From UBA5287 sp041672395 (GTDB taxonomy: Bacteria > Bacteroidota > Bacteroidia > Bacteroidales > Dysgonomonadaceae), in the NCBI GenBank assembly GCA_041672395.1, contig JBAYZS010000032.1, positions 1 to 26,192 of the forward strand: 26,192 nucleotides of DNA, in the 5' to 3' direction. This document shows, piece by piece, positions 1 through 7,589 of this stretch. Each line of letters starts with the position of its first letter. Position 1 is the stretch's first letter. A program made the translations under genes and the position numbers. Below the pieces are notes generated by a model, which saw nothing but the letters and a program-made list of their open reading frames with translations, was not told where the DNA came from and made no database searches.

Positions 1-1
1 C

Positions 2-118
2 GGAAGGAAACCGAGTCCCAAATTTATGGAATATGCGCAGATTGTCGGACTATTATTCCTTCTTGCATTGGTAATATATGCAAATGGATTAGATATTTTG
101 AGGGCAATTATAAAATAG
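2..118 (+). CDS. rseP: C-terminal end of an RseP-like site-2 (M50) zinc metalloprotease, 5' truncated by the window
   Basis: This is an open frame entering from the left edge and ending in TAG, about 38 residues. The visible peptide is one hydrophobic helix (GLLFLLALVIYANGLDIL) preceded by GRKPSPKFMEYAQIV, which resembles the last transmembrane segment of Bacteroidetes RseP-type intramembrane proteases. That helix normally follows the second catalytic motif. The HExxH active site and PDZ domains lie outside the window, so identity rests on the tail alone. If correct, it is an inner-membrane protease that cleaves anti-sigma or other membrane proteins. It ends 13 bp before metF and is probably co-transcribed with it. 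Another polytopic membrane protein cannot be excluded. Confidence 0.55.
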   Translation, partial: GRKPSPKFMEYAQIVGLLFLLALVIYANGLDILRAIIK

Positions 119-131
119 AAAGAGTTAGGAT

Positions 132-1082
132 ATGAGTGTATCTGAATTGATTCAAAAAACAAAAAAAACAGCATTTTCGTTTGAACTGCTACCCCCATTA
201 AAAGGTGGCAGCATTAATCAAGTGTTTGAAACGATTGATAAGTTAAAGGAGTTCAATCCTTTATACATCAATATTACATCGCATCACAGTGAAAACACTT
301 ATCAAGAAGATGCCCAAGGAATAATTCGTAAAGTAAATATTCGTAAACGACCGGGTTCAGTAGCCATTTCGGCGGTAATTCAAAATAAATACGGCATAGT
401 AGCCGTTCCTCACATGATATGTAAAGGTTTTTCAAAAGAGGAGTCTGAATATGCATTGATCGACTTATCATTTTTAGGTATCACAGATTTATTACTGCTC
501 AGAGGGGATAGCAATAAGCTTGATATTGAGCAAAGAAAAATGGAGAGCCACGATTTTGCCACAGGATTGCAAGATCAAGTAAATAAATTCAATAACGGAA
601 TATTACTGGATGGAACAAAATTCACTGTGCCCGATGTCCCTTTTTCGTATGGAATGGCATGTTACCCCGAAAAGCATGAGGAGTCACCAAATCTCGATTC
701 CGAAGTGTTCTATACAAAAATGAAAGTCGATAATGGAGCAAGTTACCTTGTTACCCAGATGTTTTTCGACAACAAGAAGTACTTCGATTTTGTTGATAAA
801 TGCAGAAAAGCCGGGATCACTGTTCCAATAATTCCAGGTATCAAACCCATTCATAGAATCAATCAGTTATCGGTGTTACCTAAAATATTTCGTACAGAAA
901 TTCCCGAAGAATTAGTCTCTGAAATCCGCAAATGCAAAACGGATAACGAGGTAAAAGAAGTGGGACTTCAATGGTGTATAAACCAATGTAAAGAGCTGGT
1001 AGATAATAAAGTACCAAGCATCCATTTCTATACAGTAAACGCAGTCGACAGTATTTACAAGGTGGCAAAAGAGATTTATTAA
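132..1082 (+). CDS. metF: 5,10-methylenetetrahydrofolate reductase (MetF)
   Basis: Cytosolic flavoenzyme reducing 5,10-methylene-THF to 5-methyl-THF for methionine synthesis. The 316-residue length fits the bacterial single-domain TIM-barrel family (about 290-320). The N-terminal motif FSFELLPP (residues 15-22) carries the conserved Glu (E18, equivalent to E. coli E28). LLLRGD (121-126) carries the conserved Asp that contacts the flavin (E. coli D120). YLVTQMFFDN and the IPGIKPI segment are also family hallmarks. The start is the first ATG after the upstream stop, and the stop is directly followed by the holB ATG with no spacer. The rseP-metF-holB order suggests a housekeeping operon with translational coupling. 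Confidence 0.95.
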   Translation: MSVSELIQKTKKTAFSFELLPPLKGGSINQVFETIDKLKEFNPLYINITSHHSENTYQEDAQGIIRKVNIRKRPGSVAISAVIQNKYGIVAVPHMICKGFSKEESEYALIDLSFLGITDLLLLRGDSNKLDIEQRKMESHDFATGLQDQVNKFNNGILLDGTKFTVPDVPFSYGMACYPEKHEESPNLDSEVFYTKMKVDNGASYLVTQMFFDNKKYFDFVDKCRKAGITVPIIPGIKPIHRINQLSVLPKIFRTEIPEELVSEIRKCKTDNEVKEVGLQWCINQCKELVDNKVPSIHFYTVNAVDSIYKVAKEIY

Positions 1083-2192
1083 ATGTATTTCAAAGATATC
1101 ATAGGCTTAAACGATGTAAAAAAACATCTTATTGAATCCGTACAAATGGGTTTTGTTCCGCATGCCCGTTTGATTTACGGACCCGAAGGGGTGGGCAAAT
1201 TACCATTAGCAATTGCTTATGCCAGATATCTCAATTGCCAAAATCGGCAACCCAATGATGCATGTGGCAAATGTCCGTCGTGTCACAAGTTTGATAAATT
1301 ATCTCATCCCGATTTGCACTTCGTTTTCCCCACAATCAAATCAAAAGCTTGCGATGAATATTTGTCTGATTGGAGATTATTTCTATCACAAAACACCTAT
1401 TTTGATGTCAACGATTGGCTAAATTTTATTAATGCCGGAAATGCTCAGTGTGTAATTTATGGCAAAGAAAGCGACCAAATTTTACGAAAACTGAGTATGA
1501 AGGTATACGAGGCATTGTATAAAGTGATGATTATTTGGTTGCCCGAAAAAATGAACGATACAAGTGCCAATAAACTACTTAAGATTCTTGAAGAACCATT
1601 TGATAATACAGTTTTTCTGCTTGTATCTGAAGATATTGAAAAGGTGTTGTTGACAATTCAATCTCGCTGTCAACCTTTGCATATCAGAGCAATTGAAGAA
1701 GAGGAAATGATGGTGTCAATTCAAAATCTGTATGGAGTGGATTCGGATTCAGCAGCATCAGTAGCTCATGTTGCCAACGGTAGTTTTACCAAAGCAATAA
1801 ACCTGATTCAATCCTCCGACGAGAACAATTCGTTGCTGGAATTATTCAAGGAAATGATGCGTGCATCAGTTTCCAGAGAAATAAAGAAAGTAAAAAAAAT
1901 AGCCTTTGAAATTGCCGGGATTGGCAGAGAAAAACAGAAGAATTTCTTGCAATATTGTTTACGCATGTTCAGGGAATATTTTGTAAGCAATTTAAATGAA
2001 CCAAAAATGGTATATTTAAATGCAGAAGAAGCGCAGTTTGGCGAACGGTTTGCTCCCTTTATCAATGAAAAAAATATAGAACAATTATTTGACGAATTCG
2101 CGCTTGCACAGCGACAAATAGAACAAAACGGAAATGCAAAGATCATTTTTTTAGACCTTTGTATGAAAGTTACAGTACTATTAATCAAATAA
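1083..2192 (+). CDS. holB: DNA polymerase III subunit delta' (clamp-loader subunit)
   Basis: 369 residues with AAA+ clamp-loader features. These include a P-loop-like GPEGVGK (residues 33-39), a zinc-binding cysteine set C52, C61, C64, C67 as in DnaX/delta' proteins, the segment ANKLLKILEEP (around residues 162-172), and an SRC motif (IQSRC) that holds the arginine finger in delta'. The lysine of the P-loop is followed by Leu rather than Thr/Ser, so ATP hydrolysis is doubtful, in line with the usual role of delta' as a non-hydrolysing 'stator' of the loader. The C-terminal third is helical, as expected for the collar domain. The ATG follows the metF TAA with zero spacing. Confidence 0.9.
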   Translation: MYFKDIIGLNDVKKHLIESVQMGFVPHARLIYGPEGVGKLPLAIAYARYLNCQNRQPNDACGKCPSCHKFDKLSHPDLHFVFPTIKSKACDEYLSDWRLFLSQNTYFDVNDWLNFINAGNAQCVIYGKESDQILRKLSMKVYEALYKVMIIWLPEKMNDTSANKLLKILEEPFDNTVFLLVSEDIEKVLLTIQSRCQPLHIRAIEEEEMMVSIQNLYGVDSDSAASVAHVANGSFTKAINLIQSSDENNSLLELFKEMMRASVSREIKKVKKIAFEIAGIGREKQKNFLQYCLRMFREYFVSNLNEPKMVYLNAEEAQFGERFAPFINEKNIEQLFDEFALAQRQIEQNGNAKIIFLDLCMKVTVLLIK

Positions 2193-2197
2193 TTTTG
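2190..2197 (+). promoter_or_regulatory. Candidate Bacteroidetes -7 box for ricT-gldH
   Basis: TAATTTTG matches the Bacteroidetes -7 consensus TAnnTTTG exactly and overlaps the holB stop codon. No clean TTG -33 box lies 17-23 bp upstream; the best is TTA at 2170-2172. A start site near 2203 would leave a leader of about 65 nt before ricT. Confidence 0.4.
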
Positions 2198-2227
2198 TAA
2201 ATTGCGAAAGATAATTACTAAAAAAAT

Positions 2228-2254
2228 CCATTGGCAATTTAAATGGCCCAATGG
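2228..2254 (+). repeat. Inverted repeat in the ricT leader
   Basis: CCATTGG (2228-2234) and CCAATGG (2248-2254) are perfect 7-bp inverted arms around a 13-nt loop, placed 13 bp before the ricT ATG. An alternative pairing CCATT/AATGG (2228-2232 with 2242-2246) shares the left arm, so two mutually exclusive hairpins are possible in the leader RNA. No U-tract follows, so it is not a standard terminator. A function in translation control is speculative. Confidence 0.45.
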
Positions 2255-2267
2255 TTCAATATAATAT

Positions 2268-3596
2268 ATGAACGAAGAATTAGAACAAGACCTTTTAGGT
2301 GAAATTGCTCCCGAAAAAGTTTGTACAAAACGAAATACAAACGGTTGCTGTGGCTGTACAAACAGCAATCGTAAATTATCTACATATGATTGGTTATATG
2401 ATTTTCCTGAATTGCAGAATTCTACAGATTTAGTGGAAGTGCAATTTAAAAATACAAGAAAAGGATATTTTCTGAACAGTAATCATATTGAGTTGAAACA
2501 GGGTGATACGATTGCTGTTGAAGCTACTCCGGGTCATGATATTGGCACGGTAACGCTCACGGGAAAACTTGTGACGATTCAGATGAAAAAAGATACGCAC
2601 AGGATAGATAAAGACGGTATCAAACGAGTGTACCGACTGGCACGTCCTTCGGATATCGAGAAATATGAAAAGGCAAAAAGCTTTGAGGAACCAACAATGA
2701 TTCGTGCACGACAAATTGCAGAAGAGCTTGATTTGCAAATGAAAATAGGTGATGTTGAGTATCAAGGTGATGGAAACAAAGCGATATTCTATTATATTGC
2801 CGATGATAGAGTCGATTTCAGACAATTGATTAAGGAATTGGCAAATGAGTTTCATGTAAAAATTGAGATGCGACAAATAGGTGCGCGTCAGGAGGCGGGT
2901 CGTATTGGCGGCATCGGTCCTTGTGGCAGAGAACTTTGCTGCAGCTCATGGATGACAAGTTTTGTTTCTGTATCAACATCAGCTGCAAGATATCAGGATC
3001 TCTCCATCAACCCTCAAAAACTGGCGGGACAGTGTGGAAAACTCAAATGTTGCATGAACTACGAAGTGGATGCTTATCTTGAAGCACAGAGAGAATTGCC
3101 GTCGCGTGAGGTGGTTCTGCAGACTAAAGATAGTGAATTTTATCATTTCAAAACGGATGTTTTTTCCGGTGAAATTACTTATTCATCCAACAAACATATT
3201 CCATCTAATCTCATAACAATCTCAAAAGAGCGAGTGTTTGAGATTATCGCGATGAACAAAAAAGGGAAAAAACCAATCACGCTGAGTCCTGAAATTGTGA
3301 AGGACGAGAGTCAACCTGTTGGGGGCGACATACTTATGGGTGAGAGTTTGACACGTTTTGATAAGCAAAACGAAAAAACCGGCAACCGTAGAAAATCACG
3401 TAATAAGAAGAAACCTCAGGTTAAAGAAGAAGAGAATGACAATCAAGAAATACAGGTAATAAAACCGATTTTAAATGTGAAGTCAAATGACTCTGAGTCA
3501 GAGCCAAAAAAGAATAAAAACAGGCGTAACAACCAGCAGAAACGTCGTAAAAGACCTTCAAATAATAATAATGACGCCAAAGACATTAAAGAATAA
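2268..3596 (+). CDS. ricT: PSP1-domain protein of the RicT/YaaT family
   Basis: 442 residues. The PSP1 C-terminal conserved domain lies at about 200-275, with the hallmark GARQEAGRIGGIGPCG followed by RELCC and KLKCC. Six cysteines here (219, 224, 225, 256, 261, 262) correspond to the Fe-S ligating region known in Bacillus RicT, a member of the RicA-RicF-RicT complex that affects RNase Y. An additional N-terminal cysteine group (C19, C27, C28, C30) is present. The last 75 or so residues are a low-complexity Lys/Arg/Asn-rich tail, probably disordered and nucleic-acid binding. gldH starts inside the 3' end of the gene. The family call is firm, but the role in Bacteroidetes is unproven since RicA and RicF are not nearby. 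Confidence 0.85.
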   Translation: MNEELEQDLLGEIAPEKVCTKRNTNGCCGCTNSNRKLSTYDWLYDFPELQNSTDLVEVQFKNTRKGYFLNSNHIELKQGDTIAVEATPGHDIGTVTLTGKLVTIQMKKDTHRIDKDGIKRVYRLARPSDIEKYEKAKSFEEPTMIRARQIAEELDLQMKIGDVEYQGDGNKAIFYYIADDRVDFRQLIKELANEFHVKIEMRQIGARQEAGRIGGIGPCGRELCCSSWMTSFVSVSTSAARYQDLSINPQKLAGQCGKLKCCMNYEVDAYLEAQRELPSREVVLQTKDSEFYHFKTDVFSGEITYSSNKHIPSNLITISKERVFEIIAMNKKGKKPITLSPEIVKDESQPVGGDILMGESLTRFDKQNEKTGNRRKSRNKKKPQVKEEENDNQEIQVIKPILNVKSNDSESEPKKNKNRRNNQQKRRKRPSNNNNDAKDIKE

Positions 3597-4062
3597 TCTA
3601 TATTATACTATTATAATAGGTCTTTGCCTGTTGCTCAATTCTTGCAAAAAAGGTGAGGTCTATTCTCAATACCGCTTGATTCCTGGTGCACATTGGCATA
3701 AAAAAGCTGTGTTAGGCTTTGTTCCTGATTCTTTAAAGGTTACTCCGACCAAACGATACGATATTTCTATTGAAATTGTAAACAATAATTTATATAGGTA
3801 TCAGAATATTTGGTTGATTGTTAACCAGAATATCGAAACAGGATCAATGAAAGTTGATACAGTTGAGGTGAAAATCGCAGATATGTACGGAAAATGGATT
3901 GGATATGGAACTGGAGGTTTGCATCAAATTACTTATCTATATAAAAAAGGGATAACACTTGATCCCACTCAAACTTATCTCATTTATTTGAAACAATATA
4001 TGACGGATGATCCGCTTAAAGGTATAGAAAAAGTTGGCATAAAAATTCAGGAATCGATATAG
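3571..4062 (+). CDS. gldH: Gliding-motility-family lipoprotein GldH
   Basis: The frame is open from 3487, but the ATG at 3571 is chosen because it yields a clean lipoprotein leader. That leader has a hydrophobic stretch at residues 10-22 and a lipobox LNSC with Cys25 as the lipidation site. The mature domain contains YRYQNIWLIV, DTVEVKIADMYGKWIGYGTG and a C-terminal GIEKVGIKI, matching the GldH family in pattern and size (163 aa). GldH is required for gliding in Flavobacterium but is retained in many non-gliding Bacteroidales, where its role is unclear. It overlaps ricT by 26 bp in another frame, so the two are co-transcribed and probably translationally coupled. Confidence 0.8.
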   Translation: MTPKTLKNNLYYTIIIGLCLLLNSCKKGEVYSQYRLIPGAHWHKKAVLGFVPDSLKVTPTKRYDISIEIVNNNLYRYQNIWLIVNQNIETGSMKVDTVEVKIADMYGKWIGYGTGGLHQITYLYKKGITLDPTQTYLIYLKQYMTDDPLKGIEKVGIKIQESI

Positions 4063-4096
4063 AACATATCGACCTTCAGTAAATGCAAAAGTAATA

Positions 4097-4954
4097 TTAG
4101 AATAGTGAATAATGCGAAAATTTATGCATAAATGACTCATAATAGGTCTTTGAGACAGGGATGTCGAGTGTGCGTTCCTCGTCCAGTTCCAGCACTATAC
4201 CACCTTTTATCTTCTTCAATATCTTCACCTTATCCATATTTACTATGTAGGAACGATGGCAACGGACTAAAGGAGTCTCTTTAGTGAGATGTTCCTCCAT
4301 CCATTTCAAGGAGTTACGTAACAGAAATTGTGATACGCCCGATTTATTCAAGTAATAGATAGTCGCGTAATTATCCGCAGACTCAATGTAAAGCAGATTT
4401 TCCAGCATGACAGAAATTTTCAGGTCCCCCTTCTCATCAGTGAATGCTATCAGCGTTTTAGCACGTATATCTGGAGCTTTTTCCTGTTCTATTTGTTCTA
4501 GAAGCGTTGATTTCTCTTTCCATGAAAAATAGAGCCATGTTATTGCATAAGGTAAAAGCAATACTAAAGCCGTGTTTATAAGACTCTGCTGGAAAATCTC
4601 AGAGATACCCCTCTCGACACCATCTTTAGGAAAGAATTTCGCAAAAATTGTATAGAATATAGCCATCGCCACTATCTCACATAATATCCACAATACATAC
4701 TGCCAATATAAGATATCTCTTTTTTTTGAGTAAGCAGTAAGTATTACCCTGCTGATTACTACTACCAACATACCCGTAAGGATGATCAAACTTGAAAAAA
4801 CAAAATACCTGATATCAGATACATCAAGGTACCAATTACGGGAACCGAACGGTTGAAAAAGATTAATAAACAGCAAGGCAAAAAGAGCCGTAAAAAGGAT
4901 CGTTTTTATGCTGTTCTTCTTTTCATATAAATATGCAGGAATCTTTCTGTCCAT
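4097..4954 (-). CDS. Membrane-anchored LytTR-family transcriptional regulator
   Basis: 285 residues. Four hydrophobic helices (about residues 18-35, 50-72, 83-105, 124-145) are followed by a short linker and a C-terminal LytTR DNA-binding domain (about 178-277). The domain shows LLYIESADNYATIYY, the core RCHRSYIVN (231-239), and KGGIVLELDEERTLDIPVSKTYY. There is no receiver domain and no histidine kinase, so this is a one-component inner-membrane regulator; such proteins are common in Bacteroidetes. It is convergent with gldH (34-bp gap) and divergent from the hydrolase-like gene at 5162. Repeats in the shared upstream region may be its own binding sites. Confidence 0.88.
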   Translation of the reverse strand: MDRKIPAYLYEKKNSIKTILFTALFALLFINLFQPFGSRNWYLDVSDIRYFVFSSLIILTGMLVVVISRVILTAYSKKRDILYWQYVLWILCEIVAMAIFYTIFAKFFPKDGVERGISEIFQQSLINTALVLLLPYAITWLYFSWKEKSTLLEQIEQEKAPDIRAKTLIAFTDEKGDLKISVMLENLLYIESADNYATIYYLNKSGVSQFLLRNSLKWMEEHLTKETPLVRCHRSYIVNMDKVKILKKIKGGIVLELDEERTLDIPVSKTYYESFMHKFSHYSLF

Positions 4955-4983
4955 CGTAGAATGAATTATATTTCCATCCGATG

Positions 4984-5015
4984 CAAAAGTAAATTATTAT
5001 TGATGACTTACCAAA
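4984..5015 (-). promoter_or_regulatory. Promoter of the LytTR regulator gene
   Basis: Read on the minus strand, TTTG (5015-5012) is the -33 box and TACTTTTG (4991-4984) is the -7 box, an exact TAnnTTTG match, with a 20-bp spacer. The predicted start site near 4978 leaves a leader of roughly 25 nt before the ATG at 4954. This is the best-formed promoter in the window. Confidence 0.65.
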
Positions 5016-5021
5016 ATAATC

Positions 5022-5098
5022 GATTTTTACCCTTGCTTTTTTCACCCCTGAATAACCATTTTCACCCCATATACGGGATTCTATCCCATTTTCATTCT
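5022..5098 (-). promoter_or_regulatory. Cluster of direct repeats in the divergent LytTR/hydrolase promoter region
   Basis: On the minus strand GGGGTGAAAA occurs at 5068-5059 and 5048-5039, a 20-bp pitch. Related copies are GAATGAAAATGG (5097-5086) and GGGTAAAAATCG (5033-5022). A small palindrome GGGAT-TCT-ATCCC (5075-5087) sits between copies. LytTR proteins bind imperfect direct repeats with a pitch of about two helical turns, and the array lies directly upstream of the LytTR promoter, so autoregulation is a reasonable inference. The motif itself does not match a LytTR consensus I know. Confidence 0.45.
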
Positions 5099-5161
5099 GT
5101 TTTTCCCTTTGATTTGCGTACATGAAAGAAAGCTTGTTCTTTTACCAGAAATAACCAGATT

Positions 5162-6277
5162 ATGATAAAATTCAACGAACGATACATTGAGCTTAACAGT
5201 CAATTCAGACAGGGAATGGACTACCATATAGATGAGACAAGCATCGACATACGCTTTTTCCGTTTTCACAGTCGTTCCACTGGAGAAAAGGGCGGAACAT
5301 CACAACGAACAGACAGAAATATTGCTGAAAACTTCACTTTTGAATACCCCGTATTTACTCCGTCAGGCAAAAATAAACAAGAAAATGCCATACTGATGTT
5401 ACATGGGTTGAATGAACGAAACTGGAGTAAATACCTTCCTTGGGCAGAGTTTTTATGTCTGAATACCGGAAAGCCCGTCATTCTTTTTCCGATCGCCTTT
5501 CATATAAACCGTGCGCCAGTCACATGGTCTAATCCACGCAATCTGATCAACCTGTTGAATTTTCGAAAAGAGAAATACAGTGGTGATCACACAATCAGCT
5601 ATGCAAACGTAGCCCTGAGTGACCGAATCAGTCAAAGTCCAGAACGATTTTATTTGTCCGGTAGGCAGACCTGGGCAGATTTGACAGTACTATTTGAAGA
5701 GATAAAAACCGGGAGTCATCCACTTTTTAAAGAAGATACACAAATAGATATATTTGCTTATTCAATAGGAGCGTTCCTATCCCAAGTAGCATTGATAGCC
5801 AATCAGAAAGATCTTTTTTCTGACACCCGTCTTTTTATGTTCTGCGGTGGGAGCATTTTTCGCTCCATGTTCGGTATTTCCCGAAGCATCCTTGACAAAC
5901 CAGCTTTTGAAAAACTGCAACAATATTACTTTCATTTTTTTGGAAATGAAGACACTCCTCTATGGGAGCGTGACAACGCTTTCAACGCTTTCCTTCAGAT
6001 GATGACTCCCGAAGGATACCGTTCAGAGCGTGAGAATTTCTTTACATGTTTCAAAGAAAGGATCAGAGGAATTGCACTGTCCAATGACCTTGTGATCCCT
6101 TATCACGGAATATTAGAAGCATTAGGAGAAAAAAACGGTCATACAGCCATTCAATTACTCGATTTTCCATTCCCTTACACCCATGAAAACCCCTTTCCAC
6201 ATAATTCGAAAGACATTACATCAGTGAACAAAGCATTTACAAACGTTTTTTCCCGTGTAGCAGAGTTTTTAGCATAA
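5162..6277 (+). CDS. Alpha/beta-hydrolase-like cytosolic protein, probably DUF6051 family
   Basis: 371 residues, no signal peptide. ILMLHGLNERNW (77-88) resembles the oxyanion-hole strand of alpha/beta hydrolases. DIFAYSIGAFLSQ (196-208) is a nucleophile elbow with Ser201, in which Ala replaces the first Gly of GxSxG. A late His, in YTHENPFPH, could complete the triad. The N-terminal 65 residues are outside the core fold. I recognise it as like a Bacteroidetes-restricted family annotated DUF6051; the substrate is unknown. It is divergently transcribed from the LytTR gene across 207 bp and is a likely target of that regulator. No exact -7 box was found for it. Confidence 0.65.
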   Translation: MIKFNERYIELNSQFRQGMDYHIDETSIDIRFFRFHSRSTGEKGGTSQRTDRNIAENFTFEYPVFTPSGKNKQENAILMLHGLNERNWSKYLPWAEFLCLNTGKPVILFPIAFHINRAPVTWSNPRNLINLLNFRKEKYSGDHTISYANVALSDRISQSPERFYLSGRQTWADLTVLFEEIKTGSHPLFKEDTQIDIFAYSIGAFLSQVALIANQKDLFSDTRLFMFCGGSIFRSMFGISRSILDKPAFEKLQQYYFHFFGNEDTPLWERDNAFNAFLQMMTPEGYRSERENFFTCFKERIRGIALSNDLVIPYHGILEALGEKNGHTAIQLLDFPFPYTHENPFPHNSKDITSVNKAFTNVFSRVAEFLA

Positions 6278-6328
6278 CGAAAACATTTTTTTTGTGTTTT
6301 ATGTAGTGACTATTCATTTATTTCTAGT

Positions 6329-6336
6329 TATATTTG
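6329..6336 (+). promoter_or_regulatory. Candidate -7 box of the XylR-type regulator gene
   Basis: TATATTTG is an exact TAnnTTTG match 41 bp upstream of the ATG at 6378. No TTG -33 box lies at the usual spacing, so the promoter may be weak or activator-dependent. Confidence 0.4.
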
Positions 6337-6377
6337 AAGATTAAATACTAACACATGCGCTTTTTGAATAATACACA

Positions 6378-7526
6378 ATGGAAAAAATATTAATACTTAT
6401 CGATTATTCCAGTAAATTTAGTCGACAACTACTAGAAGGTCTAATCCAATATTCCAAAGAACACGGTCCATGGATCTTTTATCGATTACCCTCTTATTAT
6501 AAAACTCTCTATGGAAAAGACGGTATTGTGGAGTGGGCCAAAGATTGGGGAGCCGATGCAATTGTTGCACAATGGGATCATGAAGGAACCAACCTGTTAA
6601 AGTCATTAAATATTCCTATATTACTTCAGAACTACAAAGAACGAAGTCCCTATTTTTCCAATCTGACCGGAGATTATGTAGGTACCGGTAAAATGGCTGC
6701 GAAATTCTTTATTAAACGACGTTACCGAAATTTTGCCTTTTACGGAAATAAGGGAGTGGTTTGGTCTTGTGAAAGAGCAGAGGGCTTTCGCACTGAAATT
6801 GAAAAAGTAGGAGGAAATTATTACTATTTTGAAAGTGAAAACCTAGATGGAAATGAATGGGGAACAAGCCATATACAACTAGATGAATGGCTATTGTCGT
6901 TACCCAAACCCGTTGGGTTGTTTGCTTGTGATGATGAATTCGCACTGAGAGTTTCTCAAATATGCAAAATCAACAACATAAACATACCCGAAGAGATCTC
7001 GTTGTTGGGAGTTGATAACGACGAATTGTTATGTAATTTGTCCGATCCTCCCATCTCTTCCATAGTTACAGATGTAGAGAAGGGTGGATATGAAGCCGGT
7101 AGATTAATTGATCGATTTTTGAAAGGAGAGAAAAAAGAACCATTTGATATCATTATTCGTCCGATAAGATTTGAGCTCCGAAAATCAACCGAGAAGTACG
7201 ATATAGAAAATGAATATATTTCTCAGGTAGTGAATTATATCGAAGACAATTTTACGACCGATATTAATATTGAGACCTTTTCTGAGATGGTCCCATTATC
7301 ACGTCGAAATTTAGAAGTGAAATTCAAGGAAGAAATGGGAACTTCTATTTATCAATTTATATTAAGTTGCAGAATTGAATATTTCGCGCATTTATTGTTA
7401 ACTACTGACAGAACACTGTTTGATTTGGCATTGGAATCTGGATTTAACGACTGTAAAAATATATCCCGTATATTTAAAAAGATAAAAGGTTATACCCCCA
7501 TTGAATTTCGTAAGAAAATTTCGTAA
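6378..7526 (+). CDS. XylR-type transcriptional regulator (periplasmic-binding-like sensor plus AraC HTH)
   Basis: 382 residues. Residues 1-265 form a LacI/periplasmic-binding-protein-like sugar sensor. The segments GDYVGTGKMAAKFF, FACDDEFA (182-189), GVDNDELLC (211-219) and PPISSIVTDVEKGGYEAG are typical of this fold. Residues 278-380 are an AraC-type double helix-turn-helix, with the second helix pair ending GYTPIEFRKK. There is no N-terminal LacI HTH, so the architecture is that of XylR, which senses sugar and activates from direct-repeat sites. It directly precedes the permease-nagA-nagB operon in the same orientation, so it is the likely regulator of that operon. The very C-terminus has been altered by a 13-bp tandem duplication. 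Confidence 0.9.
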   Translation: MEKILILIDYSSKFSRQLLEGLIQYSKEHGPWIFYRLPSYYKTLYGKDGIVEWAKDWGADAIVAQWDHEGTNLLKSLNIPILLQNYKERSPYFSNLTGDYVGTGKMAAKFFIKRRYRNFAFYGNKGVVWSCERAEGFRTEIEKVGGNYYYFESENLDGNEWGTSHIQLDEWLLSLPKPVGLFACDDEFALRVSQICKINNINIPEEISLLGVDNDELLCNLSDPPISSIVTDVEKGGYEAGRLIDRFLKGEKKEPFDIIIRPIRFELRKSTEKYDIENEYISQVVNYIEDNFTTDINIETFSEMVPLSRRNLEVKFKEEMGTSIYQFILSCRIEYFAHLLLTTDRTLFDLALESGFNDCKNISRIFKKIKGYTPIEFRKKIS

Positions 7527-7529
7527 GAA
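7504..7529 (+). repeat. Perfect 13-bp tandem duplication at the 3' end of the XylR-type gene
   Basis: AATTTCGTAAGAA occurs twice head-to-tail (7504-7516 and 7517-7529). The second copy shifts the frame and supplies the stop codon, so the protein ends FRKKIS. Removing one copy would give FRKKHDNVSK followed by a TAA at 7550-7552, the probable ancestral end. Confidence 0.85.
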
Positions 7530-7550
7530 GCACGATAATGTTTCCAAATA

Positions 7551-7586
7551 AAAAACGTTATTTGAACACATAATTACGTTTTTGAA
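7551..7586 (+). promoter_or_regulatory. Candidate operator of the XylR-type regulator (two direct half-sites)
   Basis: ACGTTATTTGAA (7555-7566) and ACGTTTTTGAA (7576-7586) lie in the same orientation at a pitch of 20-21 bp, two helical turns. The proximal copy ends 3 bp before the -33 box. This matches the arrangement of AraC-family activator sites. The same segment also forms an imperfect inverted repeat (AAAAACGTTA at 7551-7560 with TTACGTTTTT at 7574-7583, 9 of 10 pairs). A further copy of the half-site occurs at 17227-17237. Confidence 0.55.
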
Positions 7587-7589
7587 GCA

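Noticed and set aside
1808..2368. A 186-codon minus-strand open frame opposite holB and ricT
   Set aside because: It lies antisense to two well-supported genes, has no recognisable domain, and its composition is that expected of a reverse-frame shadow.
4086..4093. Minus-strand -7-like TACTTTTG between gldH and the LytTR gene
   Set aside because: No -33 box lies 17-23 bp away, and transcription from it would only run antisense into gldH.
4121..4132. The 12-bp palindrome TTTATGCATAAA
   Set aside because: It lies within the 3' coding end of the LytTR gene and is explained by AT-rich codons; there is no promoter context.
6280..6300. AAAACA/TGTTTT pairing after the DUF6051-like gene, considered as a terminator
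   Set aside because: The stem is only six A/T-rich pairs with a T-rich loop and no following U-run, too weak to call.
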